A stretch of DNA of 64,000 nucleotides from an uncultured Scytonema sp. (GTDB taxonomy: Bacteria > Cyanobacteriota > Cyanobacteriia > Cyanobacteriales > Nostocaceae): contig CALMVQ010000103.1 of assembly GCA_937873135.1 (NCBI GenBank), positions 86,912 through 150,911 of the forward strand. The letters run 5' to 3'. The number at the start of each line of letters is the position of its first letter. The stretch's first letter is position 1. Position numbers and translations under genes: made by a program. The notes under the pieces were generated by a model. The model was not told the origin of the DNA and made no database searches. It saw only the letters and a program-made list of their open reading frames with translations. This document shows, one piece after another, positions 56,432-64,000 of this stretch.

Positions 56432-56832
56432 TGAAAGACGATAGACAAATTCCAAATAAACCAAGAGTCAATATTGAATTACCTACTGAGTTTGGCGGCA
56501 GAAAAATTCAGCAGCTAGATATTCAAGGCAACAGGACTCTTGCAAATGAAGATTTTAACTGGTATTTACTCAATCAATTAGCAGTTCCCAGTAGAGTGGT
56601 CGATATTATGGCAGATATCCTTCTGTGGCTAGCTACTTGTTCATTTCTTGCTTCAATAAGCAAGCACTGCATTAAACTTGCCGCCGTATGGGGGACTGTT
56701 ACTGTAATCTCAGCTATTGCTGTGTTTCTCTCTTTTTACATCCTCAAAATTGCCCCATTACCAAAAGTTCGCTTGTCTTTGGCATATCGTTGGTTCTTGA
56801 TTTTTATTGGAGTATATTTAGGAGTTCGCTAA
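56431..56832 (+). CDS. Small membrane protein of the four-gene operon
   Basis: 133 aa. Soluble N-terminal half (about 1-55), then three hydrophobic segments (IMADILLWLATCSFLASIS, AVWGTVTVISAIAVFLSFYI, YRWFLIFIGVYLGVR). Start ATG in TGATG overlap; a GTG one codon earlier is possible. Its TAA overlaps the next ATG (TAATG). Family not recognised. Confidence 0.75.
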   Translation: MKDDRQIPNKPRVNIELPTEFGGRKIQQLDIQGNRTLANEDFNWYLLNQLAVPSRVVDIMADILLWLATCSFLASISKHCIKLAAVWGTVTVISAIAVFLSFYILKIAPLPKVRLSLAYRWFLIFIGVYLGVR

Positions 56833-57191
56833 TGTCGAAAATTTATTTAGCTCAACAACAAAAATGGCTCGATGACTATCATCGCTCCGCTCGTGGAGCA
56901 ATAGCCGGACTTATTGCCGGATGCGGTATTTACCTTGTTGCTACATACAATAGTCAACTTTGGATTAGATCAACCTGCTCCCTATTTGCTGTTATTTCTG
57001 CCTACTCAGTCACGCAAGTGCGATGGATTGCCAGAAATAATCTAGCAGTCCTTGAAGCAAGCAGAGACATTTCTGCACAAGCTACTGTTGATAACTTATT
57101 CTTGGGTATGCGCCCTGAGGATATGCCTCAATCTTCGACAAATGTAAATGGTGTCACCATCTTACCGTTTTCATCTAGTAGTGATAATTAA
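56832..57191 (+). CDS. Small membrane protein of the four-gene operon
   Basis: 119 aa from the ATG in the TAATG overlap (MSKIYLAQQQKWLDDYHRSA); the longer frame from 56688 is a shadow of the previous gene. Two hydrophobic segments (GAIAGLIAGCGIYLVATYNS and TCSLFAVISAYSVTQV), then a soluble Ser-rich tail. Last gene of the unit; two hairpins follow. Confidence 0.75.
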   Translation: MSKIYLAQQQKWLDDYHRSARGAIAGLIAGCGIYLVATYNSQLWIRSTCSLFAVISAYSVTQVRWIARNNLAVLEASRDISAQATVDNLFLGMRPEDMPQSSTNVNGVTILPFSSSSDN

Positions 57192-57541
57192 TACACCTTT
57201 CCAGTAATGAAGTAGAGGCGCTCTTGCTGTTCGCCTCTACTAGTACACAAGCTGATAGACAAGGGTTTATAGCCCTTTTTTGTCTATAAGTTAAAACTTG
57301 CTAGTATAGCAGTCTTAAATCATATGATGTCCGTTAAATCACTCATAACAAAAAAAACCCCCAACCCCTCCCCGCTTGCGGGGAGGGGAGACAAAGCACA
57401 GCTTTGGCGGGGAGGGGTTCAGACGAAATTAAGGTTAATTTACCAGACATGATATCATTCGTGAGAAAGAAAACAAGCTAAAAAGCTTATAAATACGTAC
57501 TTTTTGTCTACGTATTTTCTCACCCTTCAATTAGGATGACT
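57192..57541. other. Spacer with two hairpins and a GC-rich repeat
   Basis: Hairpin 57211-57241 (AGTAGAGGCG / CGCCTCTACT, 10 bp perfect) and hairpin 57256-57286 (TAGACAAGGG ... CCCTTTTTTGTCTA) close the membrane operon. Bases about 57356-57420 hold the palindromic CCCCTCCCCGC-TTGC-GGGGAGGGG and a related GGCGGGGAGGGGTT. Confidence 0.6.
57256..57286 (+). terminator. Terminator-like hairpin after the membrane operon
   Basis: Inner stem AAGGG/CCCTT, outer stem TAGACA/TGTCTA, with a run of T on the 3' arm. 65 bases after the last stop. Confidence 0.5.
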
Positions 57542-57748
57542 TTATTCGTCTTTGGATTCCGACGGTTTTATTGGTGGGATAGGTTCATCTGTTTTAATGT
57601 TTTTGCTAGGCTCAGTGATATTCTTCTTGCTAGATAGATTTTCCGAGCTAGTCAAGCCCCTGTCTGTGACTCCTGGAGAACGAGAAGATTCATCAGATTC
57701 TTGGTCTTCTATGTTAGGTGTCTTCAGTTCTTTAATTTCTTCATTCAT
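57542..57748 (-). CDS. Small acidic hypothetical protein (68 aa)
   Basis: Highly charged, Pro/Ser-rich and probably disordered (MNEEIKELKTPNIEDQESDE). No hydrophobic core and only a weak RBS. It could be a small regulatory or cargo peptide or a chance frame. The + strand frame over the same bases is hydrophobic and equally open, so assignment is doubtful. Confidence 0.35.
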   Translation of the reverse strand: MNEEIKELKTPNIEDQESDESSRSPGVTDRGLTSSENLSSKKNITEPSKNIKTDEPIPPIKPSESKDE

Positions 57749-58243
57749 AGTGAGAGTAAAATATTAAATTTATTTTTCAGTCAGATAAATAAAATCTTGG
57801 ATGAATTGTAAGAATATTCATATCCTCCCTAAGAGTGAATTTTAATTTGGAAATGGAAAAAGGCTCGGCAGTTGATTTTGTATTTGTCCTAGCCTTCCTG
57901 CTAAAGGATTGGATTGTTTGATTTATTACTCCTCCTCGGCTTTGTTGCATCAATAGCAAGAGATAAGTCAATTACCGTGAATAAACACAACATTACATTG
58001 AAACAAAGTCTTTCGGACAGAGGATTATGCCCGAATAGCTTTGCGTTGTTAATGGAAAGAGAGTTACTTGTTAGTAAGTTTTTGAGGATAGAAAAAAATG
58101 TTTACATATTTATGTTTTTTTTGCGCCAAGCTATTTAGGCAGTTTTCATAAAGTTATCCTTTGTTGTCAAGTAAAAATGAAATGTGTCAAATATTTTAGA
58201 ATAAACGTTTAGCCTCGATTTCCCCGCTAGATATACTTGCATC
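57749..58243. other. 495-base spacer before the CHAT-NB-ARC-WD40 gene
   Basis: AT-rich, no supported gene, no repeat family member. Probably carries the promoter for the 1491-aa protein. Confidence 0.45.
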
Positions 58244-61200
58244 ATGATTTATTCTGTTGTCATCAATCTGGGATATGGTAATTTATACATGGGATTTCCT
58301 GTTGTGAGTGCTGGGTTATGGGCATTAAATAATCTTCGTCCGCAGCAGTTTGTCGGTAGTTTACCACCAGCATCCAATTTAGTTGATTTGTATCGAAATT
58401 GGCTGTTGACTTATCAGTGTTTCTGCAATCGCTTACCAAGTTCATCAATGCAAGATTTGACTAGAAATACTCCTCATTTGCGAGCATCACAAGAAGAAGA
58501 TGATGATGAACTGGAAATTGATGAGAATGATATCACAAATGTCTCTGTAGTAGACTTCAATAATGTGTGTCAACAATTACATTTAAGTATTAATACTTGG
58601 CTGGAATCACCAGGAATTGTGAGTATTAGCCGACAGCTACGCGCTACACTTAATCCCGCAGACGAAATACGGATTATTATCGAAACTCAAGATATTATTA
58701 TCCAAAAATTGCCTTGGCATCTTTGCAGTTTTTTTCAAGATTATCCGCGCTCAGAAATTTCTTTTTCAAGAACTGAGTATAAACGCACTACTAAATTGGA
58801 ATTGTCAGAAGTGTCGAGAAATCAGGTGAGAATTTTGGCAATTTTAGGCAATTCTCAAGGTATTGATCTAAAAAAAGAACAGAAATTTTTACAAAGTTTG
58901 CCGGATGCCGAAGTAGAGTTTCTTGTCAAGCCTTCACGGCAAGAATTTAATGAGAAACTCTGGGATGTTCAAGGTTGGGATCTGCTCTTTTTTGCTGGGC
59001 ATAGTCAAACTCAGCAGGAAAGGGGGATAGTTTATATTAATGAAAATGAGATAAATAATAGTTTAACGATTGAAGAATTAGCAGAAGCATTAAAAGCGGC
59101 GATAGAGAAGAGTTTGAAACTAGCAATTTTTAATTCTTGCGACGGATTGGGGTTAGCTCATAGCTTGGAAAAATTAAATATGCCCACGACAATAGTCATG
59201 CGTGAAACAGTGCATAACCGGGTAGCAGAAGAATTTTTTAATTATTTTTTACAAGCTTTTGCAGTTGAAAAAAAATCTTTGTATATGTCAGTACAGCAAG
59301 CGCGACGCAGATTACAAGGATTAGAAGATGATTTTCCTTGTGCTAGTTGGTTACCCGTAATTTTTATTAATCCCGCAGAAGAACCACCAAATTGGATGAA
59401 TTTAAAGGAAAAATTTGGTGAGCCAACTAGATTTAATTATACTCAAGCAAATACTAAACTAAGAAGGGAAAGAAAGCTTCAAGATTGGGGAGAAGCGATT
59501 GATGTTTCGAGATTTTATGGACGTCATCACGAAATTAACACATTAAACAAATGGATAGTTACAGAGAATTGCCGATTAATTACAATAATTGGCATGGGTG
59601 GAATAGGAAAAACTGCTTTATCTATCAAGTTAGCAGAAGAGGTAGCAAATCAATTTGACTATTTAATTTGGCGAAGTTTACGAAATGCGCCACCTGTAGA
59701 AGATTTATTGAGGGATCTAATCAGTTTTTTATCTGAAGAAAATCATCTAGTTTTAGCAAATTCTTTAGATAAACAAATAGCCCAATTAATTGAGTGCCTG
59801 CGTACTTCTCGCTGTTTAGTGGTTTTGGATAATCTCGAATCAATTTTAAACAGTGAGGAACAAGCAGGAAATTACCCTGAAGGATATGAGGGCTATGGGC
59901 AAATTTTGAGATCTGTGGGAGATACTCGCCATAAAAGTTGTTTTTTGGTTACAAGTCGAGAAAAACCTAAAGGATTGGGTACCAGGGAAGGCGATAATTT
60001 ACCAGTGCGATCGCTTTCATTAAAAGGGTTAAGTTCTCAAGAAGGAGAATTAATATTAGCACAAAAAGGTTTATCGCCATCAGCGAATCAAATCAACAGC
60101 TTAGTCGATTGTTATGCTGGTAATCCTCTAGCGCTAAATATTGTAGCCACGACGATTGAGGAATTATTCTCTGGTAGCATTACTGATTTTTTACAAGAAG
60201 GTACAATTATCTTTGGCGATATTTTTGATTTGCTTGCCCAACAGTTTGAGCGGCTCTCTATTTTAGAAAAAAAAGTCATGTATTGGTTGGCGATTCATCG
60301 GGAATCAGTCTCTTTAAAAGAGTTACAAAGCAATATCATTGATTCTGTTAAAGTGCGAGATTTAATGACAGCTTTAGAATCTTTAAAATCGCGCTGCTTA
60401 ATTGAAAGTCAAGCTAGTAAATTCACTCAGCAACCAGTGGTAATGGAGTATATAATTGAAGAATTAATCGAAGAAGTTACCCAAGATATTTATGCGGGAG
60501 CAATGGAAACACTAAATAAATATGCTTTAATTCAAGTCCAAATCCAAGATTACATCAGAAATGCTCAAATTCAGTTTATTCTCCAACCCATTGCCGATAA
60601 ATTATTAACCTATTGGGTAAATAAGCAAACTATTCAAAATCATTTTAATCAACTTTTATCACAACTCAAATCCTCTACACCTCCGAAACCTGGATATGCT
60701 GCGGGTAATATCATTAATCTTCTACAACAACTTGATATAGAACTAAATAACTATGACTTTTCTAACTTAAATATTTGGCAAGCTAACCTCCAAGGGATAA
60801 ACTTACAACAAACAAATTTTGCTAATTCAGATTTAAGTCAATCAGTATTTACCCAAACTTTAGGTAGTACCTTCGCAGCCAAATTCAGCCCTACGGATAA
60901 CTTATTTGCCACAGCAATTGAACATCATATATGTCTATGGGAGGTTGACAAAATCAGACAAGTGTGCCAACTGGAAGGTCATACTGCTTGGGTGCGATCG
61001 CTTGCATTTAGCCCAGATGGTAAAATTCTCGCAAGTGGTAGTCATGACTATACTATCAGGTTATGGAACGTCAAAACTGGACAATGCTTACAAATATTAA
61101 CAGGTCATACATCAGGCGTACAATCCGTTGCTTTTAGCAACGATGGAACCACTTTAGCCAGTGGTAGCAACGATCAAACTATTAGATTATGGAATATCCA

Positions 61201-62719
61201 AACCAGAGAGTGTTTGCAGGTTTTGCAAGGACATACGAATAATCTCATGTTTGTCGCCTTCCATCCAAACAGGCAAACATTAATTACTGCAAGCAGGGAT
61301 GATACCGTCAGATTGTGGAATATCCAAACAGGCGCATGTCTGCAAGTATTTAATATTAATATTAATTGGGAACTTGCTATTGCTTTAAGCCATGACGGAC
61401 AAATCTTAGTCACCGGAAGCAACAGGAATACGGTAAAATTCTGGGATGTATCCACTGGTGAATGCATTAAAACTCTATCAGATTACAACAGCCTTGTGTG
61501 GTCAGTAGCTTTTAGTAAAGATAACAAAACTATCGTTACTGGCAGCGAAGATAACACAGTTAAAATATGGGACACCCTGACAGGAGAATGTCTGCAAACC
61601 TGGTATGAACATCATCAGCGCGTTTGGTTAGTTGATTTACATCCAAACAATCAAATTTTACTGAGTATCAGTGAAGACCAAACTTTCAAACTATGGGATA
61701 TCTCATCACGACGTTGCTTAAAAACCTTAAAAGGATACAGTAACTGGATATTATCTCTCGCTTTCAGTCCAGATGCTCAAACATTAGCCAGTAGCTCTCA
61801 AGATCAAAAAGTCAGATTATGGAATATTAACACAGGAAAATGCCAATCAACATTAGTTGGACACAGTAACTTAATATCTTCAGTCGCCTTTGCTCCTCAA
61901 CATATTCAAGATTGTCTACTAGCTAGCGGTAGTGATGACAACACGATCAAACTCTGGAATCATCAAGGCGAATGTTTAAAAACACTGCGGGAGCACGAAG
62001 CTTGGGTATATTCCGTTGCTTTTAGCCCCAAAGCCGATATTTTAGCCAGTGCTAGTCGCGACAACACGGTAAAACTTTGGGATTTGCGAACAGGTGAATG
62101 TCTGTATACTTTAGTCGGACATCAAAATCGAGTTAAATCAGTTGCCTTTCATCCGAACGGTACCATACTAGCAAGCGCGAGTGATGACAAAACCATCAAA
62201 CTATGGGATGTGAATAATCGAACCTGCTTGCAGACCCTTGTCGGGCATCAAGATAAAGTTGATTGCGTAGCTTTCCGCCCCGATGCTACCATGCTTGCGA
62301 GTGCTAGTTGCGACAAAACCATCAAACTATGGGATGTGAATACCGGGCAATGTGTGCAGACATTACCAGCACATACCCAGAGAATCCGCATGGTAGCATT
62401 TAGTCCAGATAGTCAGATTTTAGCCAGTTGTAGCGACGATCAAACAATTAAACTGTGGGATGCCAATACAGGTAAAAATATGAGAACATTGTCAGGACAT
62501 GATAAAGCAGTATGGACAATTGCAATTAGCCCTAATAATTGCATATTAGCCAGCGGTAGCGAAGATCAAACCATTAAACTTTGGTATCTGCAAACAGGTG
62601 AATGCTGGCAAACCTTAAGATACAGTAGACCATATGAAGGTATGAATATTAACAATACAACTGGTATCACAACCGCTCAAAAAACAATCTTAAAATCCCT
62701 TGGGGCGGTAGAAGAATAA
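58244..62719 (+). CDS. CHAT-NB-ARC-WD40 protein (caspase-like domain fused to STAND sensor)
   Basis: 1491 aa. Residues about 1-380: CHAT peptidase with histidine in LLFFAGHSQ (about 252) and cysteine in FNSCDGLGLA (about 299). Residues about 430-700: NB-ARC ATPase, P-loop IIGMGGIGKTALS (about 451), kinase-2 RCLVVLDNLE, GNPLALNIVAT. About 830-880: pentapeptide-like linker (ANLQGINLQQTNFANSDL). About 880-1470: 14 WD40 repeats. By analogy with Apaf-1 and plant NLRs, ligand binding to the propellers would trigger ATP-driven assembly and activate the protease. The target is unknown. Starts MIYSVVINLGYGNLYMGFPV, homologous to the CHAT-CHASE2 N-terminus. Confidence 0.93.
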   Translation: MIYSVVINLGYGNLYMGFPVVSAGLWALNNLRPQQFVGSLPPASNLVDLYRNWLLTYQCFCNRLPSSSMQDLTRNTPHLRASQEEDDDELEIDENDITNVSVVDFNNVCQQLHLSINTWLESPGIVSISRQLRATLNPADEIRIIIETQDIIIQKLPWHLCSFFQDYPRSEISFSRTEYKRTTKLELSEVSRNQVRILAILGNSQGIDLKKEQKFLQSLPDAEVEFLVKPSRQEFNEKLWDVQGWDLLFFAGHSQTQQERGIVYINENEINNSLTIEELAEALKAAIEKSLKLAIFNSCDGLGLAHSLEKLNMPTTIVMRETVHNRVAEEFFNYFLQAFAVEKKSLYMSVQQARRRLQGLEDDFPCASWLPVIFINPAEEPPNWMNLKEKFGEPTRFNYTQANTKLRRERKLQDWGEAIDVSRFYGRHHEINTLNKWIVTENCRLITIIGMGGIGKTALSIKLAEEVANQFDYLIWRSLRNAPPVEDLLRDLISFLSEENHLVLANSLDKQIAQLIECLRTSRCLVVLDNLESILNSEEQAGNYPEGYEGYGQILRSVGDTRHKSCFLVTSREKPKGLGTREGDNLPVRSLSLKGLSSQEGELILAQKGLSPSANQINSLVDCYAGNPLALNIVATTIEELFSGSITDFLQEGTIIFGDIFDLLAQQFERLSILEKKVMYWLAIHRESVSLKELQSNIIDSVKVRDLMTALESLKSRCLIESQASKFTQQPVVMEYIIEELIEEVTQDIYAGAMETLNKYALIQVQIQDYIRNAQIQFILQPIADKLLTYWVNKQTIQNHFNQLLSQLKSSTPPKPGYAAGNIINLLQQLDIELNNYDFSNLNIWQANLQGINLQQTNFANSDLSQSVFTQTLGSTFAAKFSPTDNLFATAIEHHICLWEVDKIRQVCQLEGHTAWVRSLAFSPDGKILASGSHDYTIRLWNVKTGQCLQILTGHTSGVQSVAFSNDGTTLASGSNDQTIRLWNIQTRECLQVLQGHTNNLMFVAFHPNRQTLITASRDDTVRLWNIQTGACLQVFNININWELAIALSHDGQILVTGSNRNTVKFWDVSTGECIKTLSDYNSLVWSVAFSKDNKTIVTGSEDNTVKIWDTLTGECLQTWYEHHQRVWLVDLHPNNQILLSISEDQTFKLWDISSRRCLKTLKGYSNWILSLAFSPDAQTLASSSQDQKVRLWNINTGKCQSTLVGHSNLISSVAFAPQHIQDCLLASGSDDNTIKLWNHQGECLKTLREHEAWVYSVAFSPKADILASASRDNTVKLWDLRTGECLYTLVGHQNRVKSVAFHPNGTILASASDDKTIKLWDVNNRTCLQTLVGHQDKVDCVAFRPDATMLASASCDKTIKLWDVNTGQCVQTLPAHTQRIRMVAFSPDSQILASCSDDQTIKLWDANTGKNMRTLSGHDKAVWTIAISPNNCILASGSEDQTIKLWYLQTGECWQTLRYSRPYEGMNINNTTGITTAQKTILKSLGAVEE

Positions 62720-63099
62720 TCGAATTACACACAATCCCCTACCAAAGGTTTTAAAGAACGCATCATTAATTCTCACTCCTATGTCTAGCCCTGTCAAGGT
62801 GACTTTTTAGCCATGGCTAAAAGCTTGGCAGTCGAGACATGTGAATGACGAGGGTCATACTGAGGAGGGTCTTTCTTCTTCAAACCAAAAAGTTTTTTAG
62901 AAGCCTTGCCATGCGGACATTTCACCTAAATGGAGGGATTCCACAAAACAACCGATTAATGAGCATTTCAACCGATGCCATCAGCGACCTTAAGGCGATC
63001 GCTCTTAACCCAATGCTGTTTGCTTCCTTGTTCACGAGGGCTGGAACCCTTATTTTTACGTTCGTTTCCAAAAGTTTTTGGTTTACTAACAAAACGGTA

Positions 63100-63210
63100 C
63101 TAGTACAGCACGGCGTAAATAAAGCAACCATTTCAAACAGCCAGAAGCCTTGATTTATAACACTTTTGACTTTTGACTTTTGACTTTTGACTTCCGCCTT
63201 GCGGTACTAG
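63100..63210 (-). repeat. CTAGTAC MITE-like repeat, copy F
   Basis: Starts CTAGTACAGCACGGCG, ends GCGGTACTAG; four TTTTGAC heptamers near the right end. Interior is the reverse complement of copy A over about 48 bases. Confidence 0.85.
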
Positions 63211-63357
63211 CAACTTGGGTTACTACAGCAATCCTATTTGAGAAAATTCAAAGCTTTACCAAAACATGTGTGTGCAAGTGATCTCAGTTTCTCTACTTTC
63301 ACGAATCCTATTAAATCGCTATATATAGCACTCATAAATCTTGGAAAAAAACAATAT

Positions 63358-63380
63358 CCCGACTTCTTTAAGAAGTCGGG
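63358..63380. repeat. GACTTCTT/AAGAAGTC palindrome, copy 3
   Basis: CCCGACTTCTT and AAGAAGTCGGG are exact complements around a single T; followed by GGATCTG as in copy 2. Confidence 0.75.
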
Positions 63381-63790
63381 GATCTGAAAGATTGTCGAAT
63401 GACACGTAGGAAAAGTAGGAAAAGTAGGAAAAGAAACATATTTGATTGACAGTGATTGACAAAATAGAAATAAATATGCAGATTTTTTTATCTTTTTTTA
63501 TTTTTTTTAAAAAAATCATGCAATTAGATGTTTAAGAACCACTTATTTAAATATTTTTTGAAAACGAAAAAAGATAACTTTTACTAGTAAGTATTTATAT
63601 TGTCTATCCACCAATGGATAGACAACGGCTAAGCACACTTTTATACTATTTGGTAGGTTGACAGCGACCGTAACATCTTTTAATATATGATCTTAAGAAA
63701 AAATCAATTAAAAAAGGAAATTGAAATGACTGAGAAGTAAATGTAATCACTATAGTTTTCTCATCCATGAAGACGATTTGATGATGCTTG

Positions 63791-64000
63791 CTAGTGTTGT
63801 CTCAAAATAACCTTGCAATTTTCATGATTGTAAAGGGCTAGCAAATTATTCCCTTGTTGGTGCAAAATAGCCAATCTTTTTCCTATGCGTCCTTGCCATC
63901 TTAATCTGTTTACCGTTGCTACTATATAATGACTGCCAAAGATGGTGGGAGCATCCCAATTTGGCAGAAACACATTATTCGCGATGCTATCTCGCGAATA
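63791..64000 (-). CDS. Partial hypothetical protein at the right edge
   Basis: An open minus-strand frame that continues past the window edge; about 69 C-terminal residues are visible (PNWDAPTIFGSHYIVATVNR ... LLALYNHENCKVILRQH). It looks like the end of a longer protein, but the first 25 bases form an inverted repeat (TATTCGCGA/TCGCGAATA), so it may instead be intergenic. Function unknown. Confidence 0.35.
   Translation of the reverse strand, partial: YSRDSIANNVFLPNWDAPTIFGSHYIVATVNRLRWQGRIGKRLAILHQQGNNLLALYNHENCKVILRQH

Larger units (their letters stand above)
62720..63790. other. 1.07-kb spacer with repeats
   Basis: Contains repeat copy F (63100-63210), palindrome copy 3 (63358-63380), a 9-base tandem (GTAGGAAAA three times, 63406-63432) and AT-rich sequence. 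The frame 62845-63153 runs into copy F and is not supported. Confidence 0.55.

Noticed and set aside
62845..63153. 102-aa frame after the CHAT-NB-ARC-WD40 gene
   Set aside because: Its last third lies in repeat copy F and the rest has no protein-like features.

Overview
The window looks like chromosomal DNA of a filamentous cyanobacterium, most probably Nostocales. The evidence is: frequent HIP1 octamers (GCGATCGC); cyanobacteria-specific families (DUF3386, DUF1822, DUF928, Alr4036-type FMN protein); a fbp-tal-zwf-opcA cluster; a B12-dependent ribonucleotide reductase; and many heptanucleotide tandem repeats and palindromic repeats in the spacers. No rRNA, tRNA, CRISPR array or intact transposase was found.

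Layout. 0.6-7.2 kb (minus strand): nudC, a STAND-like ATPase with a membrane anchor and Pro/Thr-rich tail, lpxD, mltA and a small conserved gene. 7.9-15.2 kb is accessory: a PhnD-like lipoprotein; a broken EAD1-FGE gene whose 3' end carries the codon signature of a diversity-generating retroelement (DGR) variable region; a frameshifted ribbon-helix-helix gene; a stand-alone LuxR HTH; a TIR-like protein; DUF3386; an IS remnant; a DUF4351 protein flanked by two copies of a MITE-like repeat; and an FMN protein. 15.4-18.1 kb: nrdJ interrupted by an ORF-less group I intron right after the active-site cysteine motif. 19.4-27.4 kb: an RRM RNA-binding protein, then fbp-tal-zwf-opcA and cbiA, with tandem or palindromic repeats in the spacers and an NtcA-like site upstream of fbp. 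27.7-35.3 kb (minus): MHYT-PAS histidine kinase, a cyclic-nucleotide-binding protein coupled to an MFS-like/HEAT protein, and infC. 35.9-37.8 kb: an alpha/beta hydrolase and a nuclease-fold protein.

37.9-62.7 kb holds the most unusual content. A minus-strand cluster encodes a secreted CHAT peptidase, an atypical sigma factor, DUF1822, a CHAT-CHASE2 membrane protein and DUF928. Beyond it are a KirBac channel, an HTH-NB-ARC-WD40 protein, a tightly coupled four-gene operon of membrane proteins whose first member looks vWA-like, and a 1491-aa CHAT-NB-ARC-WD40 protein that joins a caspase-like domain to an Apaf-1-like sensor. The CHAT module of the CHASE2 protein and the NB-ARC-WD40 module of the HTH protein both recur in the 1491-aa protein, so the region appears to reuse a small set of signalling parts.

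At least six copies of a roughly 105-120 bp repeat with CTAGTAC-type inverted ends and internal heptamers are spread over the window; one copy supplies the stop codon of a gene. Family assignments come from reading motifs by eye; no database search was run.
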